From: Streptomyces sp. SID8352
GTDB lineage: Bacteria > Actinomycetota > Actinomycetes > Streptomycetales > Streptomycetaceae
Reading direction: 5' to 3'
DNA length: 37,538 bases
Assembly (NCBI RefSeq): GCF_009862265.1
Contig: NZ_WWGX01000034.1
Span: 1 to 37,538, forward strand
Shown here: in pieces, positions 1-8,900 of the stretch
How the letters are laid out: each line of letters opens with the position of its first letter
Position numbering within the stretch: the stretch's first letter is position 1
Program-made: the position numbers and the translations under genes
The notes under the pieces: model-generated
Told to the model about the DNA's origin: nothing
The model's database searches: none
The model's input: the letters and a program-made list of their open reading frames with translations, nothing else

Positions 1-76
1 CGCCGGTCGCCGGTCGCCGGTCGCCGGTCGCCGGTCGCCGGTCGCCGGTCGCCGGTCGCCGGTCGCCGGTCGCCGG
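1..76. repeat. 7-bp tandem repeat, about 10.9 copies
   Basis: The heptamer CGCCGGT is repeated without error from the window edge to position 76, where a G replaces the expected T. The array begins at the edge, so its true length is unknown. A 7-bp unit would shift frame at each copy gain or loss, which argues against a coding role. It lies about 135 bp upstream of the glycerophosphotransferase start, where copy-number change could affect promoter spacing; that is inference. Confidence 0.95.
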
Positions 77-211
77 GGCGGATGCCCGGTCGCGGGGGCG
101 TAAACGCGCTCTCCCCCGTCCGGCCCCCTCCGCCCGCCGTTTTCACCCCATTGGTGCCACTATGGCCGGACAGGAGTGCCGGGAGCGACGACGGCGAAGG
201 AGGGCACCGCG

Positions 212-2410
212 ATGCCCGAGACCCCCGAACTCAGCGTCATCGTCCACGGTCCCGACGTCCGGGACCGGCTGCCCGCGCTGCTCGGCCCCCTGGCCGCGCA
301 CCCCGTCCCCGGCACCGAGGTGGTCGTCGCGGCGGTCGGGGACCGGGCCCGGGAGGCGGCCGGGGCGCACACCGGGGCCTTCACCGTGGTGCCGCTGCCG
401 GAGGGGACCGGCGACGGGGCGGCCCGCGCGGCGGGGGCGGCCCGCGCCAGGGGCCGCTGGCTGCACTTCGTCCACGCCCACGACGGGCTGCCGCCCGGCG
501 CCCCGGCCACGCTGGCCGGACACGCCGCCACCCTCCCCGGCACCGCCGACGTCCTCCTCTTCGACCACGTCCGCAGCACCTGGAACGCCCGGGACCTGCC
601 CTCTCCCGACGGCCCCCGCCTCGCCCGCGCGGGCCGCGACGCCCTGGCCCTGGACGAGCGCCCGGCCCTGCTGCGGACCGCCCCGGCGCTCGGCAACCGC
701 GCCGTGCGCGCCGCCTTCTGGCGGACCCACACCCGGGCGCTGGCCGACGAGGACGAACCGTTCGCCGCGCTCGCCGCCCTGCTGCTCGCGGACCGCGTCG
801 CCTGTCTGCCCCATCCGCTGCACGAGGCCCACCGGCCGCGCGCGCGGAGCCTGCCGCCCGCCGCCGCGCTCCCCCGCGACCCGGTCGACCGCTACGAGCG
901 CCTGTTCGCCCTCGTCCCGGACCGCGCCGCCGTCCGGGGCGCCCTCTACGACCTCATGCTCCACGACTGCCTGCGCCACTTCGCCCGCACCGTGCCGCCG
1001 GGCCCCGGGGCCCGGGAGTTCTTCCACCGCGCCGCCCTCGCCGCCCGGCGCCACCGCCCCGAGGGGCACCGCGGCCCGGCCGGCTTCGAGGGCCTGCGCC
1101 GGAGCCTGCTGGAGCGGGACGCCCACACCGAGTACCGGGCCCTGCGCACCGCCAACGGGGCGCGCCGCCGGGCCGGTTCGGCGGTGCGCTCCGCCCGGCG
1201 CCGGGCGAGCGCCCTGCGCCGCGAGCACCGCTACCGCCGGGCGCTCGCCGCCCCCCTCGACCCGTGCCTCGCCGTCTTCTCCGCGTACTGGGACCGGGGC
1301 GCCGCCTGCAACCCGGCGGCCATCGCCGCGGAACTGGCCCGGCGCGCGCCCCACGTCCACCCGGTGTGGGTGGTCGGCGCGGCGCACACGGCCCTGCTGC
1401 CGCCCGGCACCGACCACGTCGTCCCCGGGACCCGCCGGCACGCCGAGGTGCTGGCCCGCGCCGCCTACCTCGTCAACAACGTCAACTTCCCGGACTCGGT
1501 GGTCAAGCGCCCCGGCGCCGTGCACCTCCAGACCCACCACGGCACCCCGCTCAAGCGGATGGGGCTGGACCAGATGCCCTATCCGGCCGCCGCCCGGGGC
1601 CTGGACTTCGGGGCGCTGCTGGACCGCGTCGACCGGTGGGACTTCAGCGTCTCCGCCAACGGCCACTCCACCCGGGTGTGGGAGCGCGCCTACCCGTCCG
1701 GCTACACCTCCCTGGACCACGGCTATCCGCGCAACGACGTGTTCTACCGCGCCGGGGCCGCCGAGGTCCGCGCGGTCCGCGAGCGGCTCGGCATCCCGCC
1801 CGGTCACCGCGCGGTGCTGTACGCGCCCACGCACCGCGACTACGAGGCCGGCTGGATTCCGCGCCTGGACCTGGCCGCCCTCACGGAGAGGCTCGGCGAG
1901 GGAACGGTCCTGCTGGTGCGCGGGCACTACTTCCACGCCGCCGCCGACACCCCGCTGCCCCGCCCGCGTCCCGGCGGCCGGATCATCGACGTCTCCTCCT
2001 ACGCCCCGGTCGAGGACCTGTGCCTGGCCGCCGACGTCCTGGTCACCGACTACTCGTCGATCATGTTCGACTACGCCAACCTCGACCGGCCCATCGTGAT
2101 CCACGCCGACGACTGGGAGACGTACCGCGCCACCCGGGGCGTCTACTTCGACCTGCCGGCCGGGGCACCGGGCCCGGTCGCCCGCGGCCAGGACGAGCTG
2201 ACCGAGCTGCTCGCCACGGACGCCTGGCGCGACGGGGCCGCCGCCGCGGCCCGGACCGCCTTCCGCCGCCGGTTCTGCGAGTACGACGACGGACGCGCCG
2301 CCGAGCGCGTGGTGCGCAGGGTCTTCCTCGGCGAGGACGAGCAGGCGCTGCCCCCGGTGCTCCCGCTCAAGGAGCGCACCCCGGCCCCCCGTCCCGAGGA
2401 GGTCGCATGA
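212..2410 (+). CDS. CDP-glycerol:polyol-phosphate glycerophosphotransferase-like protein with degenerate GT2 N-terminal domain
   Basis: A 732-residue protein. The ATG at 212 is chosen because AAGGAGGG (197-204) sits 7 nt upstream; an earlier in-frame ATG at 176 has no such site. Residues about 355-690 form a TagF/TagB-type glycerophosphotransferase domain (Glyphos_transf family): a THHGTPLK motif (441-448, His442/443 the expected catalytic area), YPRND (505-509), YAPTHRD (537-543) and VTDYSS (611-616). Such enzymes move glycerol-phosphate or ribitol-phosphate from a CDP donor to a wall-polymer acceptor at the inner face of the membrane. Residues about 6-115 resemble a GT-A/GT2 domain, but the expected metal-binding acidic motif is HAHD (88-91), so this part is probably inactive. 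The stop overlaps the next start by 4 bp (ATGA), so the two genes are translationally coupled. The exact polymer is not known. Confidence 0.85.
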   Translation: MPETPELSVIVHGPDVRDRLPALLGPLAAHPVPGTEVVVAAVGDRAREAAGAHTGAFTVVPLPEGTGDGAARAAGAARARGRWLHFVHAHDGLPPGAPATLAGHAATLPGTADVLLFDHVRSTWNARDLPSPDGPRLARAGRDALALDERPALLRTAPALGNRAVRAAFWRTHTRALADEDEPFAALAALLLADRVACLPHPLHEAHRPRARSLPPAAALPRDPVDRYERLFALVPDRAAVRGALYDLMLHDCLRHFARTVPPGPGAREFFHRAALAARRHRPEGHRGPAGFEGLRRSLLERDAHTEYRALRTANGARRRAGSAVRSARRRASALRREHRYRRALAAPLDPCLAVFSAYWDRGAACNPAAIAAELARRAPHVHPVWVVGAAHTALLPPGTDHVVPGTRRHAEVLARAAYLVNNVNFPDSVVKRPGAVHLQTHHGTPLKRMGLDQMPYPAAARGLDFGALLDRVDRWDFSVSANGHSTRVWERAYPSGYTSLDHGYPRNDVFYRAGAAEVRAVRERLGIPPGHRAVLYAPTHRDYEAGWIPRLDLAALTERLGEGTVLLVRGHYFHAAADTPLPRPRPGGRIIDVSSYAPVEDLCLAADVLVTDYSSIMFDYANLDRPIVIHADDWETYRATRGVYFDLPAGAPGPVARGQDELTELLATDAWRDGAAAAARTAFRRRFCEYDDGRAAERVVRRVFLGEDEQALPPVLPLKERTPAPRPEEVA

Positions 2411-4131
2411 CCCCGGACGCCACCGCCCCCCGTGCCACCGCCCCCGCCGCGCCGGGCACGGCCGGCCCCGGCACCCTCCCGGACGTCACCGTCACCGTCA
2501 TCGTCCACAACGACGCCGGGCGGCTCCCGAGGGCCGTCGAGTCCGTGCGCCGCCAGACCCACGCCGGGCTGGAGATCATCATCAGCGACGACCACTCCAC
2601 GGACGCCACCCCCGAGGTCACCCGGGAGCTGGCGGCCCGCGACCCCCGGATCGTCCTGCTGCGCCTGCCCGAGAACAGCGGGGGGTGCAGCGCCCCGCGC
2701 AACCGCGCCCTGGAGATCGCGCGGGCCCCGTACCTGATGTTCCTCGACAGCGACGACGAACTGCCCGAGCGGGCCGTGGAGGTGCTGCTCGCCGCCCATC
2801 GCGCCCGCGACCTGGACTTCGCGATGGGCGCCGTCGAACGGGTGCGGACGGACACCGGACGGCGCACCACCTGGATGCCGCACCTCGTCGCCGAGCACCG
2901 CACCCTCGACGGCATCGGCGACGACCCCCGGCTCCTCTTCGAGCACCTGGCGACCAGCAAGATGTACGCCCGCGCCTTCCTCGACCGCCACGCCCTGCGC
3001 TTTCCCGAGGGCATCCACTACGAGGACCAGTTGTTCTCCGCGCGGGCGTACTGCCTGGCCAAGACCTTCACCATCGTCCCGGAGCCGGTCTACCGCTGGT
3101 ACGTGGCCCCCTACGCCGACTCCCGCGCCGCCTCGATCTCCAACCAGCGCGACCGGCTCGCCAACGTCCGCGACCGGGTCCGCGTCCAGCGGCTGATCGA
3201 CGCCTTCCTCGCGGAGAACGGGCACCGGGCGCTGCGCGAGGACAAGGACTTCAAGTTCCTCAAGCACGACTTCCGGATGTACGCCGGTGACCTGCCCCAC
3301 CGGGACGACGCCTGGCTCGCCGCCTTCACCGACGTCATGGCCCCCTACCTGGACACGCTCTCCCCGGGCGCCTTCGAGCGGCTGCCGCGCGCCGAACGCG
3401 TGGTGCTCCGGCTCGTCCGCGACCGCCGCCCGTCGGACGCCCGGACCGCGGCGCGCGGCCTGGGCCACCCGGTGGCCCCGCGCCGGGTGACGGCCGGTCC
3501 GGACGGCCGCGTCTACTGGGGCGACGCGGTGCCCGCCACCGAGGAGGCCCGGCGGGACCTGGACCTGACCGACCTCGACCTGAGCGGCCGCCCCTTCTTC
3601 GACGCCCTGCTGCGCCACGAGATCACCGCTCTCGAACCCGGCCCGGGAGCCGTGCTCCGCCTGTCGGTGCGCACCTACGACCCCGGTCTGCGGCTGCCGG
3701 TCGGCCCCTGCCGCGCCACCCTGCTCGTCACGCCCGGCGGGGGCCGCCTGACCGCCGTCCTCCGGCTGGGCCCGGTGCGCCCCGGCGTCTTCGAGGGAAC
3801 CGCCCTGCTCGACCTGGCGGCGGCCCGGCTCCCGCTCCAGGGCTTCGCCGGGGAGCGCCACCCGGTGCTGCGCCTGCACCGGCGGGGGCGCACCCACCAG
3901 GGCATCCTGCTGGCGCCGCTGGACTTCCCGGCCCTGACCGCCGTCGTCCCGTACCGCGCGGGCCTCGCGCCGCACCGGGTCACGGTCTCCCCGGAGGGCC
4001 ACAACCCGGACCGCCTGCGGATCCGCTGGGACCCGGCGGGCCCGGTCCCGGCCGTCCTCGCCCCGCTCGCCCGCCGCGTCGACCCCCGGCTGAAGCGGGC
4101 GGTACGGCTCGCCGCGCGGGCCCTGCGCTGA
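2407..4131 (+). CDS. GT2 family glycosyltransferase
   Basis: A 574-residue protein whose ATG overlaps the preceding TGA, implying translational coupling. After a 25-residue Ala/Pro/Thr-rich head comes a canonical GT2 (GT-A fold) domain: VIVHNDAGRL near 31-40, ISDDHSTD at 59-66, the metal-binding DSDD at 114-117 and a YEDQ motif (205-208) in the position of the catalytic base. The C-terminal half (about 330-574) has no motif I recognise; it may be an acceptor-binding or beta-rich accessory domain, as in other teichoic-acid-type glycosyltransferases. It should transfer a sugar from a nucleotide-sugar donor onto the polymer made with the upstream protein. Donor and acceptor cannot be read from the sequence. 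It converges on a membrane protein gene 76 bp downstream; that short spacer is GC-rich with inverted-repeat character but shows no clear terminator. Confidence 0.88.
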   Translation: MTPDATAPRATAPAAPGTAGPGTLPDVTVTVIVHNDAGRLPRAVESVRRQTHAGLEIIISDDHSTDATPEVTRELAARDPRIVLLRLPENSGGCSAPRNRALEIARAPYLMFLDSDDELPERAVEVLLAAHRARDLDFAMGAVERVRTDTGRRTTWMPHLVAEHRTLDGIGDDPRLLFEHLATSKMYARAFLDRHALRFPEGIHYEDQLFSARAYCLAKTFTIVPEPVYRWYVAPYADSRAASISNQRDRLANVRDRVRVQRLIDAFLAENGHRALREDKDFKFLKHDFRMYAGDLPHRDDAWLAAFTDVMAPYLDTLSPGAFERLPRAERVVLRLVRDRRPSDARTAARGLGHPVAPRRVTAGPDGRVYWGDAVPATEEARRDLDLTDLDLSGRPFFDALLRHEITALEPGPGAVLRLSVRTYDPGLRLPVGPCRATLLVTPGGGRLTAVLRLGPVRPGVFEGTALLDLAAARLPLQGFAGERHPVLRLHRRGRTHQGILLAPLDFPALTAVVPYRAGLAPHRVTVSPEGHNPDRLRIRWDPAGPVPAVLAPLARRVDPRLKRAVRLAARALR

Positions 4132-4207
4132 CACCGGTCGGGCCGGGGGGCGCCCGGGGCCTTCGCGCGCGGCGCGGGCGTACCGGCGCGCCCGGGAGGG
4201 ACCCGGC

Positions 4208-5749
4208 TCACCTCCCGCCCGGCACCCGGTACAGCACCTCCCCGTCCGGCCCCCGGGCCACCTCGCGCAGGCCCTCCGCCCCCCGGAGCCCGCCCCGGTC
4301 CACCACCCACCGCACCGCGTACGCCCGCTCCACCGCCCGCCGGGTCCCCGCCGCCGTACCCGGCGCGAAGTACCGGCGCACCGCCTCCGTCCGCTCCGGC
4401 GCGTCCGGGAGGAACACGTCGGGGTACCCCGGCGCCACCGTGTACGCCCCGTAGGCCGGGACCTGCCGGGCCGCGCCCGTCCGCGCCATCACCACGTCCC
4501 CGTACCGCACCCACGGGGTGATCCAGCCGTACCCCCGCCAGGGCTCCCGGTACTTCTCCCGCACCGTCGGCGGCAGCGCCTCCGGCCCGGTCACGTACCC
4601 CACCGTCCCGGACTGCGCCCAGGCCCCCACCGCCAGCGCCGCCGCCACCGCGCCCACCGCGACGGCCGACGCGCCCGCCGGTTCCCGGCCCCGCCGCGAC
4701 CACCACCGGTGCCCCGCCTCCGCGGCCAGCAGGGCCGCCGCGAGCTGCGCGGGGACCAGGGCCGCGGGCAGCGCCCGCCCCCACGACCAGTGGCCGCTCA
4801 GCCCGCCCGCCGCGAACACCGCCGCCCCCAGCGCGAAGAACACCACCAGGACGTCCCGCCGGTCCCGGCGCAGGCGGACCGCCAGGGCCGCCACCCCCAC
4901 CAGCACCAGCCAGTACCGCCCGGCCAGGTCCCGGTAGAGGGACCGGTGCGCCGCCTCCAGCCCGTCCGTCCCGAGCAGCGCGAAGACGTCGTAGTACGGC
5001 CAGGCCCACAGCACCGCCAGTCCGGCCGCCAGTCCGGCCGCCGCCCGCGCCCACACCCGCCGCCCGCACCGCGCCGCGACCAGCGTCGCCAGCGCGCCCA
5101 GCGAGGCGACGACGCCGGAGAACTGGTGGCAGAGCACGATCACCGCCCACAGCACCCCGAGCCCCGCCCAGGCCGCCCACCCCGGCGGCTCCCGCACCGC
5201 CCGGGTCAGCCACGCCCAGAAGTGGAAGGCCAGCCCCAGCGCCAGCACGCTCGGATACGCGGCCGTCAGCGCCAGGGAGTGCAGCCCGGCGAACCCGCTC
5301 CAGTCGACCGGCGCGGTCCCCCACAGCAGCACCAGGCAGAGCAGGGCCAGCGGGGGCGCCGACGGCCGGTCGCTCAGCGTGCGGACGTACCGCCACACGC
5401 CCGTCACCAGCAGCGCCAGCCCGGCCACCGCCCCGATCCGCAGCACGGTGAAGACCTGCCAGCCGGTCACCCGGGCGAGGAGGCCCAGCAGCACGGTCCA
5501 CGGCGAGTAGTACGGGCTGGGAACGTCCGCGTCCACCAGCGGACTGCCGGGACGGGTGAGGCCGTGCCGCAGCCGCTCCACGGTCGCCGCGTGCATGCCC
5601 AGGTCACCGGCCCACGGCAGCACGAGCACCACCAGGAGCAGCAGGAGCACGACGAGCGCGGCGGCGGCCCGGCAGACGGCCGCCGGAAGGACCGCGGCGC
5701 CCCCTTCGCGCGGCGGTGCGGTGCGCGTCGTCGCGGTGCGCCCGGTCAC
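4208..5749 (-). CDS. polytopic membrane protein, possible GT-C-type glycosyltransferase
   Basis: A 513-residue protein starting with GTG. About ten hydrophobic segments run from residue 28 to about 385, followed by a roughly 120-residue soluble tail. The first extracytoplasmic loop after TM1 carries an acidic residue (GDLGMH, Asp49) in the place where GT-C enzymes such as Dol-P-mannose-type transferases keep a catalytic or metal-binding acid. This is only a resemblance; I do not recognise the family. No Shine-Dalgarno is visible. Instead TAGAGT ends 6 bp before the GTG, suggesting a leaderless mRNA. It is downstream of and parallel to the glutamate dehydrogenase gene, but a strong stem-loop lies between them, so it probably has its own promoter. 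A role in surface polysaccharide synthesis with the two convergent genes is plausible but unproven. Confidence 0.75.
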   Translation of the reverse strand: MTGRTATTRTAPPREGGAAVLPAAVCRAAAALVVLLLLLVVLVLPWAGDLGMHAATVERLRHGLTRPGSPLVDADVPSPYYSPWTVLLGLLARVTGWQVFTVLRIGAVAGLALLVTGVWRYVRTLSDRPSAPPLALLCLVLLWGTAPVDWSGFAGLHSLALTAAYPSVLALGLAFHFWAWLTRAVREPPGWAAWAGLGVLWAVIVLCHQFSGVVASLGALATLVAARCGRRVWARAAAGLAAGLAVLWAWPYYDVFALLGTDGLEAAHRSLYRDLAGRYWLVLVGVAALAVRLRRDRRDVLVVFFALGAAVFAAGGLSGHWSWGRALPAALVPAQLAAALLAAEAGHRWWSRRGREPAGASAVAVGAVAAALAVGAWAQSGTVGYVTGPEALPPTVREKYREPWRGYGWITPWVRYGDVVMARTGAARQVPAYGAYTVAPGYPDVFLPDAPERTEAVRRYFAPGTAAGTRRAVERAYAVRWVVDRGGLRGAEGLREVARGPDGEVLYRVPGGR

Positions 5750-5755
5750 GCGGCC

Positions 5756-5761
5756 ACTCTA
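5756..5761 (-). promoter_or_regulatory. -10 element for leaderless transcription of the membrane protein gene
   Basis: On the minus strand TAGAGT matches the actinobacterial TANNNT -10 consensus. It ends 6 bp before the GTG at 5749, so transcription would begin at or next to the start codon. No convincing -35 hexamer is seen, which is common for leaderless actinobacterial promoters. Confidence 0.45.
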
Positions 5762-5901
5762 TCCGGGATGCCCCACTTCCTCCCCATGTCCGATGCGCCC
5801 TCCGGGGCCGCGGCCGGGTGCCGGAGGGCGGGAGCCGGGCGGCCGGTGGCGGCGGCCGGTGCCGGGCGCGGGCCCGCGCCCGGCCGGTCCCGGAACGACG
5901 G

Positions 5902-5934
5902 GGGCGCCCCGGGCCGAAGGGGCCCGGGGCGCCC
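5902..5934 (-). terminator. stem-loop terminator after glutamate dehydrogenase
   Basis: A perfect 14-bp inverted repeat (GGGCGCCCCGGGCC, 5902-5915, with its complement at 5921-5934) and a 5-nt loop lies 34 bp beyond the gdh stop. There is no T-run, as is usual for Streptomyces terminators. Confidence 0.7.
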
Positions 5935-5967
5935 GTGCGCGTGCCGCGCGGTCGCGCGGCGGTGCCG

Positions 5968-8900
5968 TCAGGAGTGCGTCCGCAGCAGCGTCCGCATCGT
6001 CCGCATGGCCACCGACAGGTTGGAGAGGTCGAACTCCTCCGAGTTCTGGATCTCCTCCAGGGTGGTGCGGGCCCGGCCCAGGATCGCCGCGTTGTTCCGC
6101 TCCCAGACCGCGAACCGCTCCTCCGGCGTCGCCGTCGGGTCGCCGGCCGCCAGCACGTCGGCGGTGAGCGCCGCCTGCGCCGCGTACAGGTCCTCGCGGA
6201 TCGCCGCGCGGGCCATGGACTGCCAGCGGTCGTCGCGGGGCAGGTCGCTGATCCGGTCCATCAGCTTGGTGATGTTCAGCCGGTCCGCGAGGTCGTAGTA
6301 GACCTCCGCCACGTCCAGCGGGTCGCGGCCCATGCGGTCGGCGACCGAGACGATGTCCAGCGTCGGGAAGGCCGAGGAGAACCCGGCCACCCGGGTGGCC
6401 GTCTCGTCCGGGACCCCGGCACCGGTCAGCTCGTCGTACAGGTGCTGGTACCAGGCGGCGGCGGCACCGCGCAGCAGCTTCGGCAGCCTGTTCCAGACCT
6501 GTTCGACGCGCTCGGCGAAGAAGTCGACCGTCTCCGCCAGCTCCAGCGGCTGCGGCCGGTTGTTGAGCAGCCAGCGCGTGCCCCGCTCGACCAGCCGCCG
6601 CGAGTGCAGCCGGATACGGGTCTGCAGCTCGGCGTCGACACGGGTGTCGAGCGCCTCGACCGCGTCCCACACCGGGGCGGAGCGGAAGATCGCCCGCGCC
6701 GCGGTCTGGGCCCGCACGATCTCCTCCAGCGAGGCGCCGGTCTCCTCGCGCATCCGGTGCAGATACGTCGTACCGCCGGTGTTGACCGTGTCGTTGACCA
6801 GGACGGTCGTGGTGATCTCGCGGCGCAGCGGGTGCCCGTCGATCGCCTCGGTGTACTGCCTGCGCAGCGCCGTCGGGAAGTAGGCGTGCAGCAGGGTGCG
6901 CAGGTACGGGTCGTCGGGCAGCGAGGTGCGCAGCAGCTCCTCGGCCACCGTGATCTTGGTGTACGCCAGCAGGACGGCCGTCTCGGGCCCGGTGAGGCCG
7001 TGGCCGCCGGCCAGCCGCTCGCGGATCTGGCGGTCGGTGGGCAGGAACTCCAGGGCGCGGTCCAGATGGCCCTCGGTGACCAGGTGGCGCATGAAGCGCT
7101 GCTGGGCGTGGACCATCTCCCGGGACTGGGCCAGGGCGTTGGCGATGGCCGTGTTCTGCGCGTAGTTGTTGCGCAGGACCAGCGCGCCGACCTCGTCGGT
7201 CATCTGCGCGAGCAGCTTGTTGCGCTGCTTGACGGTCATGTCGCCGTCCTTGACGAGACCGTTCAGCAGGATCTTGATGTTCACCTCGTGGTCGGAGGTG
7301 TCCACGCCCGCGCTGTTGTCGATGGCGTCGGTGTTGATCCGGCCGCCGGTGCGGGCGAACTCGATGCGGCCGAGCTGGGTCATGCCCAGGTTGCCGCCCT
7401 CGCCCACGACCCGGGCGCGCAGGCTGCCGCCGTCGACGCGGATGGCGTCGTTGGCCTTGTCGCCGACGTCGGCGTTGGACTCGGCGGACGCCTTGACGTA
7501 GGTGCCGATGCCGCCGTTCCACAGCAGGTCCACCGGGGCCGTCAGGCAGGCCCGCATCAGGTCCGCCGGGGTCATCTTGGTGACCTTGCCCTCAAGGCCC
7601 AGGGCCTCGCGGATGTGGGCGTTGACCGGGATCGACTTGGCGGAGCGCGGGAAGACCCCGCCGCCGGCCGAGATCAGATCGGTGTCGTAGTCCGCCCAGG
7701 AGGAGCGGGGCAGCTCGAACAGGCGGCGGCGCTCGGCGTGGGCGGTGGCCGCGTCCGGGGTCGGGTCGATGAAGATGTGCCGGTGGTCGAAGGCGGCGAC
7801 CAGGCGGATGTGCTCGCTGAGCAGCATGCCGTTGCCGAACACGTCACCGGACATGTCCCCGATGCCGACGACCGTGAAGTCCTGGCTCTGGGTGTCCACG
7901 CCCAGCTCCCGGAAGTGCCGCTTCACGGACTCCCAGGCGCCGCGGGCGGTGATGCCCATGCCCTTGTGGTCGTAGCCGGCCGAGCCCCCGGAGGCGAAGG
8001 CGTCCCCGAGCCAGAAGTTGTAGGACTCCGCGACCTCGTTGGCGGTGTCGGAGAACTTCGCGGTGCCCTTGTCGGCGGCGACGACGAGATAGGTGTCGTC
8101 CTCGTCGTGGCGGACCACGTCGGCCGGGTGGACGACCTCGCCCGCCACCATGTTGTCGGTGATGTCGAGCAGCGCCGAGATGAAGGTGCGGTAGCTGGCG
8201 ACGCCCTCGGCGAGCCAGGCGTCCCGGTCCGCGTTCGGGTCGGGGAGCTGCTTGGCGACGAAGCCGCCCTTGGCGCCGACCGGCACGATGACGGTGTTCT
8301 TCACCATCTGCGCCTTGACCAGGCCGAGGATCTCCGTGCGGAAGTCCTCCCGGCGGTCCGACCAGCGCAGTCCGCCGCGGGCGACCTTGCCGAAGCGCAG
8401 GTGCACGCCCTCGACGCGCGGCGAGTACACCCAGATCTCGAACGCGGGACGCGGCGCGGGCAGGTCGGGGATGGCCCGCGGGTCGAACTTCATGGAGACG
8501 TAGTCGTGCGGACCGCCCTCCCGGGACTCCTGGAAGAAGTTCGTCCGCAGGGTCGCCTTGATGACGGTGAGGAAGGAGCGCAGGATGCGGTCCTCGTCGA
8601 GCGAGGCGACCTGGTCGAGCGCCGCGTCCAGCTCCTCCAGCAGGGCGTCCACGATCTCGTGCCCGGCGCCCTGCCGCTCCGGGGACATCCGCGCCTCGAA
8701 CAGGGAGACGAGGAGCCGGGTGGTGTGGACGTTGTCGCGGAGGGTGTCCTCCATGTAGTCCTGGCTGAAGGTCGAACCGGCCTGGCGGAGGTACTTGGCG
8801 TAGGCGCGCAGCACCATCGCCTGCCGCCAGGTCAGCCCGGCGCTGAGCACCAGGGCGTTGAAGCCGTCGTTCTCCGCCTTGCCGGTCCAGGTGGCCGAGA

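Noticed and set aside
82..2406. Plus-strand frame running upstream into the GT2 gene
   Set aside because: The first 775 codons are an Arg/Pro-rich shadow of the glycerophosphotransferase gene in another frame; the GT2 domain starts at the ATG at 2407.
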